64,000 nt of DNA from NCBI GenBank assembly GCA_003868215.1, contig QWDQ01000022.1, forward strand, positions 248,001-312,000. Reading direction: 5' to 3'. The position numbers and the translations under genes are program-made. The DNA is from Pseudophaeomoniella oleicola (Eukaryota > Ascomycota > Eurotiomycetes > Phaeomoniellales > Phaeomoniellaceae). Numbering within the stretch: the stretch's first letter is position 1; every line of letters starts with the position of its first letter. Positions 32,221 through 43,302 of the stretch are shown one piece after another. The notes under the pieces were generated by a model, which was not told where the DNA came from, searched no databases, and saw only the letters and a program-made list of their open reading frames with translations.

Positions 32221-32401
32221 CTCGTTTACATACAAGCTGACGACGATCTTTCGTTCAATAGAATCTCTGACGGCAAAGACGTTGATCGAAGATGAGAATC
32301 TGGCCAAGATCCAGGGACAACTGGGGGATCAGGTTGGGGGGGTGTTTGGGAAGGGAGGGATCGGGTATGGGGTTGGGAAGGGGGTTGGGAAGATGTTTTG
32401 A
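32035..32401 (+). CDS. Small protein with hydrophobic N-terminus and Gly-rich tail, unknown function
   Basis: Exons 32035-32179 and 32262-32401, with an 82-nt GTATGT...TAG intron containing a (TC)14 run, give 94 residues. Residues 1-21 (LELLSFLLLLAAWVTG) form a signal peptide or membrane anchor. A helical middle follows (DPTQKRLQEILLDTLGET, then SLTAKTLIEDENLAKIQGQL). The last 25 residues are Gly-rich with GKGG/GVGKGVGK repeats ending in MF. I do not recognise a family. Frame, consensus splice sites and the hydrophobic start support a real gene. The tail's small repeats of Gly, Lys and Val could form a flexible or membrane-associating segment. No cysteines, so it is unlike the usual Cys-rich small secreted proteins. 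Confidence 0.6.
32187..32214 (+). repeat. (TC)14 microsatellite inside an intron
   Basis: Fourteen TC units begin seven bases after the donor of the only intron of the 32035 gene. Length changes would alter intron length but not the protein. Confidence 0.9.
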
Positions 32402-33091
32402 AAGATTCTGAATGGGACTGTTGTTTGTTGTTGTTGTTGGTGTTGTTGTTGGTGTGGGAATTGGAAGGGAAGGGAAGGGAAGGACTGGAGGAAAAAGAAG
32501 TTGGGATTTGGGGATTGGAAATGGGAATTTTCTTTCTGGATGGTAATTAAGAGAAGTCGAGAGATGAAATTGGAAAATGGAGGATAGATAGGATAAGGAT
32601 GTTATTTATACTCCATTCAAAGCCTCACCGCTCCCCTCCCCCTTTTCTTTTCCCCCCTTTCATTCAGTCTAACTAGAGCCAGTTGAGAGAGAAGTATGGA
32701 TGATATTTTTTTAACCAAGAAAAGATAAGAAGGAGGAGGAGGAGGTGTGTGGACCAACGGGTTTAAAAGGGTCTGTCTGGCTGGAGATGAGGTGGGAAAT
32801 CTCCTCGGATGAAAGGGTTTTGGGTATTACAGGTAGGAGGTATTATGATCAAAGGTAGGTAATCAGGTAGATGTGTGTGATGGATGGCAACGGTCGTGTA
32901 AATGTTGTTGAAAATAGGTCATTGGTAAAGTGAGAAGATCCATTGACCAAGTTTGTCTAGATGCTAGTAGGTATCTGTCTATAATTTGTTGTAACAAGAG
33001 AAAATCACATCCAAAATGAAACACCACCCGAGGTCGTAACAATTTCGTAATGCACATACAAAAACAGATACAAGAAAAAAAGATAAATAGT
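32402..33091. other. Intergenic: converging 3' regions
   Basis: 690 bp between the stop of the small gene and the stop of the leftward sugar transporter. It has TTG-rich (32420-32450) and GGGAA-rich (32460-32485) runs and AGG repeats at about 32731-32745. The frame at 32863-33057 has no domain. No gene seen. Confidence 0.5.
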
Positions 33092-34826
33092 TCAAACCAG
33101 CTCCTTATGTTGCGCAGTCTCGTCCTTGTCGGCTAGAGTAGCGTCGTCAAAGTCATGGCCATGTGCCTCCTGAGCAGCATGTTGCACGCGCTCCTCGAAC
33201 TGGCTCTGGACGGCCTCGCTCTTCCACGGTTTCACGTCAGCGTCGAAGATGAGATCGATCTCCTCGAGCGGCCGTCCTTGGGTTTCGGGGTACATGAAGA
33301 AGACGTGGATGGTCATGGCGAAGCAGAAGACGCCGAAGATGATGTAGGTTTTCCACTGGATGTTGGTAAAGGCCGGGCTCACGTAGAAGGCGATGGCGAA
33401 GTTGAAGATCCAGTTGGTCGCGGCGGAGAGACCGACGCCCATCGCACGATATTTGAGAGGGAAGACTTCCGAGCAGTAGATCCATCCTGAGGGTGCCCAG
33501 GTGAGACCGTAGATACCGACAAAGATGTAAGAACAGGCGATCACTCCTTTCCCAGGTGCGCCGGAGATCGACCATCGCAGGTTCTTGTTGCCGTCAACTT
33601 CAGGGACGTAGTGACCATAGCTGGCCATCAAACCGGCGATGGCAAAGTGCAAGCCCATGCAAAGCACTGAGCCGGTCAACAGGAGGCGGCGTCGGCCGAT
33701 ACGGTCAATGAATGGGAGTATGGCACCAGTGGTGACCAGGAAGATGACGTATTGGATCGCTGAAGAGTAGAGGTTGGTGTTACCACTCTGGTTTCGTTAG
33801 CCCACACGTCCTCACAAGGTGTCGACACGAAGATTAACTTGCCAGACCAGCCATTTGGAAAATGTACACAACGTAGTACATTGCTATGTTCCCACCCAGC
33901 AGTTGCTGCCACATCTGTACGCTGGTCCCGCAGAGCGTCCTTTTCCACATCTTTTTACCAAAGAGGCCCAAGAATGAGGCTCCCTTTGCTTCGGAGGCGA
34001 TACGGGCTGCTTCCTGCACTGTGTTGTACTGTTAGCCAGATTCCACACACCCTGATCGGAAGGTTGCTCCAACATACCTTCTTCATACTCGGCGAGCACA
34101 ACAGGATCCTCACGATCACCCTTGGCATGCAACAAGGCCAATGTGTCAAGCGCCTCTTCCCATCGTCCTTTGGATCCCAACCAACGTGGACTCTCGGGGA
34201 AGAAGCACAACGCTACCAGGAGGATGACAGCTGGAACACCCTGAATGCCCCACGCGATCCGGAAAGATTTAGCTCCAGCAAGACCTATGGAGCAACCGTA
34301 TGAGATGAGGTACATGATCAAAATACCCCATTCGATAGCCCACTGTTGAATTCCGACAATGCGACCACGGATACGTGAGGGTGCGAGTTCGGCGAGATAG
34401 ACACAGACTTGCGACGAAGTGATGCCAACTGTAACGGATCAGACAATTAGCGGTGCACCTATCGAAGACTTCTTGCTCAGACATACCTGCAAGACCGCTA
34501 ATAACCCGGCCAACTATCAAGTGAGCGACGTTCTGAGCACTGCACTGAACCGCAGCACCGACCATCCAAATGCACGAGGCAATCATCAACGAGAGCCGTC
34601 GACCGAGACGATCGGACAGATAACCTGCCGCGAGAGCTCCTACGAAAGAGCCAGCCGACATGGCAGCCGTGATACCTCCCTGCAGATTGGAGTCGGGAGA
34701 ATCGAAGTAGTTGAGGTATTGGTCAGTTCCAATCCATGCACTCATGGAGCTGATATCGAAGCCGAAAAGGGCACCACCGATGGTGCCGAAGGCAGCGAGC
34801 ACATAGACGTTTGAGATTCGATACAT
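33092..34826 (-). CDS. MFS sugar transporter (SP family)
   Basis: Four exons (complement of 34487-34826, 34078-34428, 33843-34018, 33092-33787) with introns of 58, 59 and 55 nt give 520 residues. It starts MYRISNVYVLAAFGTIGGALFG and has the sugar-porter signatures: GFDISSMSAW in helix 1, SDRLGRR after helix 2, PESPRWL after helix 6, QQLLGGN in helix 7, a DRIGRR loop and PETQGRPLEE after helix 12. It should be a plasma-membrane hexose or related sugar uniporter or H+ symporter; the substrate is not readable. The third intron starts with GCAAGT, not GT: only this GC-AG reading yields the family-typical FQMAGLSGNTN, since reading on gives a stop two codons later. No sugar-pathway gene adjoins. 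Confidence 0.92.
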
Positions 34827-36812
34827 CGTGCTGGGCTACTAGCCGTATAGAAAAGAAAAAAAGGGGAAATTGAGTTGAGATTGGATATCAAACGGTAACA
34901 ACACAGACCAAACAAGCACAAACGACGACGGCAGGCAGTGAAAAAGCACCCAATACTTCTGCTTCAGTATCGACGAGAAAAAAACAAGAGAAAAAGAAAG
35001 GCACGCAACAAGGGCAAGAAGAGGCATTTTAAACACCTACCGACCGACCATCTCGCTATCCTATGTGCCCTCAACCAACCTACCAAGTACCTAGTACCTA
35101 CCATACCATAACCAGCCAGAAGCCAGAAAGCCAGAAAGCCCGAATGCTCAACAAAAATTACCCGAAAAGGCCATATGATTGACTGATTGACTGATTGACC
35201 GAAAGGAAGACTCCACTGGGGTACATGAGTACATAAAATTACTCCAGAAAGAGTCAGTCAGTTCCTCACGAATATCGCGGAGTCTTCTCCAGAGAACCAC
35301 TTTAACGTGGGTTACTGTAGCCAACGGCAAGTGTGGGAGGGAGGAGAGTTATGACTTCATATCTGGAGAAATAGTACCGTAGTATGTAGTATCCAGTATC
35401 AGGATGGGGCCACTTGTGCCATAGTAAGTAGTAGTAAGTAGCGAGTGAGATAATGAAGGCGAGGCGATGAGGCGAGGTAGATAGTTCAAATTAATTGATT
35501 CAATCCACTTTCCCCGACATGATTAATCCACTCACCTCGTATTAGTTTCTCTCTACTCTCTCGCATCATCCTTTGCCTCACAGAACAGATTTAGATTGAT
35601 AGAAGAGAGGAAGAGGAGGAGGAGGAGGACCAAGGAAAGGAAGGGAAGAAGAAGAAGAATGAAGATAGTTTACAGTATTATTACATACTTACCTTTCGAT
35701 ATACCATAATACCATAATACCATAATACCATAATACCATAATACCATAATACCTCAGCAATATTACCTTGACCTTGAGTATATAAATACAATACGTACCG
35801 TACAAGTCCAATACAACAATATACGTCATCTATCCCACCTCAACTCCCCCAGTCCAACTTCAACTAATTAAACAAAAGCAGAGGACCTAAAAACTCCCCA
35901 TCCCCATCATAACCCATTCCCATTCCCCGGGGGGTTTCTTTTATGGGTGGGTTGGATGAGTGGATTCGAGCCTCCTTTCGTTTCATGCTATTTAAGCGTA
36001 TGTATGTTGTGTTGCGCTCGGTAGAAAGAAAGAAATCAAGCATTAAATCCCCATGTCCTGCCTCACTAGCGACCTCACCCGTCAATACCCGCGTCGCCTA
36101 ACTACCTAAACTAACGTATCCTAAGTACAGTACATATTCACAGTCTAGTGACAAGAGGCTCAAAGGACACGACACCGAGCGAGGGACATGAGTGACGTCG
36201 GTCGATCGCTACTGTACAGCGTAGGAGGATATTAGCCGAGTTTGAAGAACGAAAGTTGTTTGCAAAGTCACATGCCATTAACTTACCCTAACGTTACCAT
36301 ATCTTTACCCTAATTCAGGTAACTTCTTACCTCCCCTGACCCAGTAATTACAACATAAACAGCCTCAACAATGGTTGATTGATGGATTGATCGACCCTTT
36401 TGAGCCGCCTCGCTGCGAGCTGCTTAAATTGCCGCTCACTTATCCCGATGCCGTTATTACCGTGTTTCTATGGCTGACCGATTACTGAGTAAGTAGAGTA
36501 GTAGAGTGGTTAGTAAGACATGATGATGATGATGATAAATACCTACCTAACGTACATAGTACATTACAGGATAACGCTTAGCATACGAATAGAAAAACAA
36601 CTTCGAGTTACCCGAACCCGAATGATGTCCGGGGCAGGGGGGGACTAATCATTAACTTTCATTTCTCATAGAATCTCGTGTCGTACACTCCATAGTTCTC
36701 CCTATCCCCAGGAAGCTCCTCGTTTCCCCAGACCTCCCATTCAACTCGTACTTGCGGAAATGGGAAGTTCCGAAAACCGATGCCACCCGTTGCCCTGTGC
36801 CTAAGGTAGGTA
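34827..36812. other. Two-kilobase intergenic spacer rich in simple repeats
   Basis: Holds the promoter of the sugar transporter and the 3' region of the ASPM-like gene. It contains a TGATTGAC/TTGACTGA run (35175-35201), an octanucleotide repeat (35701-35753), GGA/GAA runs (35610-35660) and ATG repeats (36519-36537). Frames at 35864-36085 and 36659-36850 (minus) have no domain. No gene or RNA recognised. Confidence 0.5.
35701..35753 (+). repeat. ATACCATA octanucleotide tandem repeat, 6.6 copies
   Basis: Six perfect ATACCATA units and a partial seventh. It lies in the long spacer about 870 bp upstream of the sugar transporter start. Perfect copies of an 8-bp unit suggest recent slippage. Confidence 0.95.
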
Positions 36813-39800
36813 TCATAGTGAGAGCCAGAGATCACTCTCATCCCCCACATCTGTCACCTTCGTCTGCAACGGCACATCTTCTCTTCTCGCGGCAGGTTGT
36901 TGTTGTTGTCCTCTCCGTTCTCGGTGCACTCTCCAATGCTTCAGAATAGTCTGCTTGGCCCAGAGGAGACGTTCCCGGATCTCCACCACCCTGGCACATT
37001 CCTTAGCAACCCGCGCGGCCATTATCTGTTTGGCGAGAATCCTCTTTTGCAACAATGCACGCCAATTTCGTTGGATGATGGTGGCCGCACGAGGGAGTTT
37101 CGATGCTGTCAGAAGACGAGAACACAGGAAGGTGAGGGATGCTAGAGTGAACTCGCGGTCAAAGACTTTGCCTGCGATCAGGCTGCTATCGTTCTCGAAG
37201 AGGCGTACTGCATTTACACTGTCAGTAAAGAATATAAATTTCGTGGTCATGGAGCACATACCAAACTGCGAGCTGCATCCGATGGACGCCAATCGCTGAG
37301 CCAAGGGAGCGTCGTTGGAGACTTTCGTCGTATTTGCGGTAAGATAAGACCGATACTCGTCAACAACAGCTCCAAAGATACGCCCGTCTGCGAAACTTGT
37401 CGTGAGATTGTTCATCTGTATCCCTCTCTTGACGGCAATGACCGCAGTCCACCTCTTCAGCATCGCTGTATGTGCCTGAAATCCATCTTCTGGTGCATCT
37501 TCGTCAATATCCCAACCAGGATTGACCTCACCTTTCGTCGAATTGTGTCGCTCCAGGCACCTGATCTCAGATTTTACATCCTCCCAGTCAATCAATCCAC
37601 CCATACCCCATTTGCTGACAAGTGCCCAAAGAAGTGCAACCGTTTTCTCTCGGAATCCATCAACAATGTCCTCAGCTGTCATGCCGCGTACAATCTTATC
37701 GACGCCCTTGACCCCAGACAAGGCGCTTAGAGCAATCTGCACGTTGAAAAGTTTCGTTGCCCGCCCCAGACATGGAAATTTCAGATGCTGAGAGAGCGGC
37801 CAGTCATGTTCGCCTTCGGTCAATGATAATAGCTCCCCTGATGGCATCGCCACTGTCGTAGTCATTTCGCCAGTAGACGTTTGAAGAAGTCGAGATGCCG
37901 AAGGGTAGAGGAGTAGTTCGACGAGTCTAGTGAGCCGCACGCCGTCTCTCAGGTCAACCGCCAAATTCTCAATCTTGTAATGAAACTCTTCCAAAGGGTA
38001 TTGGACATGTCTGACGGAGTAATTCACGTGACTCAGAGGCCGAACGACATCTCCAACAAATGGTAGCATCAGCTTTGCAAGAGCCTCGAGTACTGACAGA
38101 GAGGATTTGTGGTTTGAGCTCTCTTGGAACAGACACCCCCTGAAGGGCGAGTCCGGACAAGTCCGGCACTGATCAAGGAGATGTACTAGGAGCAAGCTTC
38201 TCAGAACGGTCCGACGATAGGACCATCCAAGGCTGCCGTCAGATTTTGCATCTTCATTGCGAAGCAGAAAGGTCTCCAGGTACTTCTCGAGCGGCCGCTT
38301 TGATCTTTTGGGCGACGGTTTGCCGACACTGCTTTTGCCTTGTTGATTTTCGAGAGAGTTCCGCGGAGTGCTCGGGCACTGTCTTCCGATGACACTCTCA
38401 GCAGCCGCTTGAAGGACCGAAAGATCATATGTGCTTGTCCAGAGATCCAGAAATTGGCGTTTCATGCCGAGATCTTCAACAAGCCTAGATCCTTTGGCTA
38501 GGACATCCTTGGGAATGCTCAATGCACCATACAGCAATGCCGCTTGGATTCGCCTTTGTACTGTGGAGACGTCAGGACTTTGATAGAGCCGCAACAGATG
38601 CGAACGCAAGGTGAAATGGTCTGCACTATGTTCAAATCCCTTAGATGATGCAAATAGCTTATTCACAAGCTGTGTGATGGCTATCTCCTGGTGTGTAAGC
38701 CAATTATCCTCATACAAGGCAGGGTTGACGATATCCTCTTTTAGAAGTGGATATAGACTTTCGATGTGAACTTCATGGAGTTGTTCGATATGAGGATACA
38801 AGACTTTGTGTGGGATGTGATCAGCTTTGTAAGGCGTTGGTCCAACGCGTGCTTTAACCGCACAACTGGGATATGTATTGATGGGAACTGGCGCTTTGCT
38901 AGAACCGAGAGGATGGCGAATCGTCTTTGTAGGTGGTGCCTTCGGCAAGCCTGCAGCAGCAGCGGCGGCGTCATGCCGACTTCCTTGAGTCAATGATTCT
39001 TGTCGAGGTGGTTGTTGCAACAAAGACAGTCTGCTGTGAGATCTATGCTTCCCTTCCGGATTCGCAAGGGTAGAAACGACGGCGCGCCTTTCCTTTGCCG
39101 GTACAAACGATCTCCTTCTCACGTACGCGGGAGCCATGGATGCTCTGGGTCGCTTCTCTGGTTTCGAAATATCGAAGAGGTCTTCCTTTTCCAAGTCCTT
39201 GCACACCTTGTCTTTCAAATCAAGGCAGCCTGGAGCAACATTTTCTTTTCCGGTTTGCTGTCCATGGATATCCATCGGAGTGCCGGTTTCTTGAATGGGT
39301 CTGAGAGCGATGTGCAGAGGTGCCCGTTTTGGAGGTACAGCAACCAACGACTTCCTGGGACCCTTCTTTTGTGCCATTTGAGCTGCTATACCAGTCAATT
39401 CAGGTACCTCCTTCGGTTGCGCACCCTCGTCGCTGGCCTCTGGAGCATTTATACTCTTGATAGGGCTGAAAACACCCATAAAGATGCTTGGAACAGTAGT
39501 GTCTTCGGACGGTATGTATATTGTGCCTCTTCTAGCGGGTTTCTTGATCTCTGCGTCCTCCATTCCTTGGTCGGTCTTGATGATAGATGTGCGCCTAGCA
39601 GTCTGTCTTGGCGCTTTTGCTGGTTCATCAGCAGTTACCCCTAATGAAGAGACGCGCGACGATGTAGAATTCTTGAATTGGCCTCCTGCATCTTGACGTG
39701 TTTTGGAAGGGTCGCCAATCATTAGACTTGGTCGCTGCGGAGGCCGCGCAAATGTCTGGCTTCTCCTCGTGGTTGCAGTGTTAGGCTCGTAATTGGCCGT

Positions 39801-40046
39801 CGCGGCGTTCTCGTCCTCATGGATTGTAAAGGTGACACCCGTGTTCCTCCTCTTCGGGCCACCCGCAATGCCTGTTTGCCTTTTCCTGGGCCCAGCATTT
39901 CTCAGTGACGCTTGAAACTCGGTGGTGTATTCAATGTTTGCCGTCGAATCTCCGCTGCTGCTCAAGATCGAATCTCGAAGATTGCCATGACTTGTTGTTG
40001 CGATGAAAGGAGCGCCTGGGCACGGCGTCCCATCTCGACGCAACAT
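36813..40046 (-). CDS. ASPM/abnormal-spindle-like protein with calponin-homology and IQ region
   Basis: Open from 40046 to 36813; preferred model removes one 54-nt intron (37208-37261, GTATGT...GCAG), giving 1059 residues. The first ~400 residues are basic, Ser/Pro-rich and disordered. A helical region at about 410-570 holds LTHQEIAITQLVNKLF, the conserved segment before the CH domains of ASPM. Further on, VDLRDGVRLTRLVELL and a later AVKRGIQMNNLTTSFADGRI stretch are calponin-homology features. Near the C-terminus AATIIQRNWRALLQKR is an IQ motif, followed by another basic helix. ASPM proteins bind microtubule minus ends at spindle poles with calmodulin. The intron has good splice sites but its length is a multiple of three with no stop, so retention would add 18 residues. 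Confidence 0.87.
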   Translation of the reverse strand: MLRRDGTPCPGAPFIATTSHGNLRDSILSSSGDSTANIEYTTEFQASLRNAGPRKRQTGIAGGPKRRNTGVTFTIHEDENAATANYEPNTATTRRSQTFARPPQRPSLMIGDPSKTRQDAGGQFKNSTSSRVSSLGVTADEPAKAPRQTARRTSIIKTDQGMEDAEIKKPARRGTIYIPSEDTTVPSIFMGVFSPIKSINAPEASDEGAQPKEVPELTGIAAQMAQKKGPRKSLVAVPPKRAPLHIALRPIQETGTPMDIHGQQTGKENVAPGCLDLKDKVCKDLEKEDLFDISKPEKRPRASMAPAYVRRRSFVPAKERRAVVSTLANPEGKHRSHSRLSLLQQPPRQESLTQGSRHDAAAAAAGLPKAPPTKTIRHPLGSSKAPVPINTYPSCAVKARVGPTPYKADHIPHKVLYPHIEQLHEVHIESLYPLLKEDIVNPALYEDNWLTHQEIAITQLVNKLFASSKGFEHSADHFTLRSHLLRLYQSPDVSTVQRRIQAALLYGALSIPKDVLAKGSRLVEDLGMKRQFLDLWTSTYDLSVLQAAAESVIGRQCPSTPRNSLENQQGKSSVGKPSPKRSKRPLEKYLETFLLRNEDAKSDGSLGWSYRRTVLRSLLLVHLLDQCRTCPDSPFRGCLFQESSNHKSSLSVLEALAKLMLPFVGDVVRPLSHVNYSVRHVQYPLEEFHYKIENLAVDLRDGVRLTRLVELLLYPSASRLLQTSTGEMTTTVAMPSGELLSLTEGEHDWPLSQHLKFPCLGRATKLFNVQIALSALSGVKGVDKIVRGMTAEDIVDGFREKTVALLWALVSKWGMGGLIDWEDVKSEIRCLERHNSTKGEVNPGWDIDEDAPEDGFQAHTAMLKRWTAVIAVKRGIQMNNLTTSFADGRIFGAVVDEYRSYLTANTTKVSNDAPLAQRLASIGCSSQFGMCSMTTKFIFFTDSVNAVRLFENDSSLIAGKVFDREFTLASLTFLCSRLLTASKLPRAATIIQRNWRALLQKRILAKQIMAARVAKECARVVEIRERLLWAKQTILKHWRVHRERRGQQQQPAARREDVPLQTKVTDVGDESDLWLSL

Positions 40047-40445
40047 CGTCTTCGGTCAATGTGCTATTGCATGTACTCGAGATTTGTCAGTAATGATAGA
40101 TTCACACATGCGTTGCATGGCCATTGTCATCCATATACTTATTACGACTACGGGAAATACATATGTTGAGTGGATTCATGATAAGGTTGTACTAATCGGA
40201 TAAGTTGAAGAGCGTGCATCGTTTACAATGTGTTGGCCGGGCAACCATTCTTCGAGTCATACTATCCACCCCCATAGCATAGGCCCTACAAAGAAAAACA
40301 TCTCATTATTACCTCCTGGTATTATGACATATGTGCACAGAGAAAAAGACTCCCGGATCCAGAATCATCTTAACGTCAAACATCTATTATGCGGATGGGG
40401 TATCTAACGCAAAAAGCACAAAGAAACATCGAACGCCGTGGCTTA
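40047..40445. other. Intergenic: ASPM-like promoter and GPCR 3' region
   Basis: 399 bp between same-strand genes, holding the ASPM-like promoter and the terminator of the receptor gene. Frames here (for example 39912-40169) run out of the ASPM-like gene and have no domain. Nothing else seen. Confidence 0.4.
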
Positions 40446-41980
40446 TCACGGTGAGACAGGAGCCGTTGTCTTATCAGTCTTCCGCCAAGGCTTTTCTTTC
40501 CATGCAAAGAGGATCGCATCTGCCCCAGCCTGGAAACACATGGAGATGGAGGCCAATTGCGATAGCCAAATCCAAGGATTCTCTGAGTAAGAATCCCGAT
40601 ATTTCTGCAGATTGTCTGCAAAGGGCGCGATCCACAGAAGAAGATAGACAACCGGATAGACAAACATCATCCTCAGTTGTCTCTGGATTGAGCGCCGTGC
40701 CGACGCTGTATCGTCTTGCCCAGGGGATGCTGCACCTATGGGTGCAGGATCACTGACAAATTGTACATACTCTGATATGGGAGTGCGGACGGGTTCGCAT
40801 GGGAATGCGAAGTCATGTGCCACGAGTAACGATGAACGGCGCCGGAAGAATTGGGCGTCAGCGTTTGTCGAGACACCTTGTGAAAAGTAGTCAGTGTGTT
40901 TCACAGATGTGACTAGGCTTTTCCGCTTCGAGTGGAGCCCTTTCTCCCCATGGCTTGGTGAATAGCTGCCGTCAGGAATGGCAATCTCGCGCGTTCTATG
41001 AACAATGACATCCTTTGGGTGCGATGATTTACATTTGTGGGCCTCGCACACCGTCTCTGTTGGACCTATTGAAGCCGTCGAGCCGCAATGCGATAGAACC
41101 GACGAAAGATCACCCGTTTTGAGCTTTTCCAATCCCCTGAACCTTCGGTGGACGTATATGTTTATCGCGGCCCAAGAGAAGATGATAGTTGCGAAACAAA
41201 TGTAGCGGGCCAGCCAATGCACAAGCAAGCGGTCAAGGTATGGCTCCTTTGCACGAAGTCAGTATGAACCCAGGAAATCGAGCCGAGTTTTCGCTGGGTA
41301 GAAATAAGGCATACCTTTGGAAGATAGCAGGACATGCCGTTACTGGTATACCGAGAGCCCTGCATATAGACAATCGAAGAGACTAAACTAGGTAAGATGA
41401 ACCAAAATGCGTATACCCATACCCTGTAGGGATAAAGGCCGCCACGCCCAGCCGGTTCGGGAGCCTTGAAGATGAAGACTGCCGAATGTAGAGCGATAAC
41501 GAAGATGGTGTAATCTGGCAATCTTGTCAGCTGGGCATAACAGCGACATCAAGCAAGTCTCGTACTTGACGCTTCCGCAGCAAAGCTTAAAAGCCATCCC
41601 TCTACCTGACAAAAAGTTCCCTCGTTCAACGTGACTGGATGCTGAGCAAGCGTTATGGCGGGATAAACCAAAGAGCACGTGGACTTTATGATGTTGGATA
41701 TAGTCAGAAAGAGAATCAATCTGGACATGGTTGTTAGTCAACAAGACAGGCGATGGGTGGGCACACGGTCTTACTTCTGGTTGAAATTTCGCTGCATCCG
41801 AATGAACCAGTATAATACGACCAAGCATAGTACCAAGCTGACACTGGACACCGTCACAGTAGTTATTGTTAAGCTTCTTAACGTTGACTGTTGCATCGTC
41901 ACGGTTGAATGTTGACTGGCGTCCCTTCTAGCAAGATCATGAACGCCATGGACGTCGAAAACGTTATTGGCAGAGCTCAT
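40446..41980 (-). CDS. Git3/GPR1-type seven-helix G protein-coupled receptor
   Basis: Four exons (complement of 41775-41980, 41566-41720, 41315-41514, 40446-41246; introns 54, 51 and 68 nt) give 453 residues. Helix 1 is in TVSSVSLVLCLVVLYWF, helix 2 in LILFLTISNIIKSTCSL, helix 3 spans the second intron (TFCQVEGWLLSFAAEAS, then YTIFVIALHSAVFIF), and GGLYPYRVWVYAFW begins helix 4. After a ~145-residue polar third loop come helix 6 (RQLRMMFVYPVVYLLLWI) and helix 7 (QAGADAILFAWKEKPWR), the Git3 C-terminal pattern. Such receptors sense carbon or amino acids and signal through Galpha to cAMP. The start is uncertain: in-frame ATGs at 42049, 42061 and 42106 would lengthen the extracellular N-terminus. 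The long loop is typical of fungal GPR1-like receptors. Confidence 0.85.
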
Positions 41981-43302
41981 CACTAGGATTCCAATGCTTT
42001 GAAGCCTCAATGATGATTGTAGTAGCGCCCCAAGATGTGTTGCAATCATGTCTTTGACCATTTCTGGGAAGCCAGCGCATTTTGAAGTGATTGCGACCAC
42101 TGACATACCAGCCAGAACCTCACGGACATCCCGAACGTTTGAGTTACATCTTCTCTACCTTTGCTCCTCCGGTTAACTTGTCGACTACCGCATGCGGAAA
42201 AACGGTAAATGGACTTTCCATCAAGATATCTTTGGCATCTTTTCTCGAGTACATCCGGGGAATCCAAACAATACTACGGTAGGCTCCTCTGTGGACTCTG
42301 TGGACTCTGTGGTGGGGACCCTAAAAAGGAGCATTTGTCGGATCGTGTGTTCCTGATCTGTACTGGAAAAAGCACCATCGTCTCAGCCCTATGGTGTCTC
42401 GATGTTTCCGGGTCTCGCGCAACTACTCTGAGTAATGTCCACAAGCAGGGTCTGCCACTTCGCAACGTTGCGTTATTGGTGATGGGAGCATGAGGAGACG
42501 TTCATGGCTGGTCTCGGCCTATCCACAATGTGAAATATATGTCATCTCTTGAGATCAGGGAAACTCTATCAACGCCAAAGTCAATATTATTGTATGAGAG
42601 TTCCAGACCCTTTGAACTTCATAGACGCATCAGGTATTGCCGGTTATGGTCATCACAAATTTGTCCATTTTGTACATATAAGAAGCCTCGGGATCGCCGA
42701 TCAACTCAGAGGATTGATTCCTTAATTCTGCTCTCGAATTTATCGATTTTATGGGCAAACAAGCGATGAAGCATCCTTTACAACACAACATAATGTACGC
42801 CTTGGCTGCCCGATGTCTTTCAGAATGTGCCAAGTCCCGAATCGAAATCACTTTCCTTGCCATACTTGGATCGCAATAAGCATGTCAATGTGGTGGACAA
42901 AGTGGGCTATCGAGTTGACAACTGCAGGATGACGATAGGCTCGACAGCATGAAGATAGTGACTATAGAAGCTATGTATTACAAAAATCGGTTCTCGAATG
43001 GACATGACAAAATGAATTCCAACGTATCGCGATCAGCTTAGTACATACTTGAATGTAGCTGAGCCGTTGCATTATAGACTCGACTGTGGCTAACACTGCG
43101 CAAGACACTTTTCGCGTAGCTATATACTTAGACACAAGGGCCTGCATGGAGCTTGACTCCATGCCTTTTCATGCTCAAAAGCAGAACAAACACTGCATCT
43201 CCTGAGCAGCCAGTGGGTAATTGTCCTCTCCCGTCCATTGGCCCTTTGTACAGGGCCCCTCTCTCGGTATCATTTTGGAAACTCAAGTGCACATTGTTGT
43301 TG
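41981..43302. other. Intergenic: GPCR promoter and 3' region of the next gene
   Basis: 1.3 kb with no supportable gene. TGTGGACTC is repeated in tandem at about 42292-42312. Short frames on both strands (42046-42282, 42530-42863, 42971-43162) have no domain. The receptor's true start may lie a little inside this stretch (up to 42106). Confidence 0.45.
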
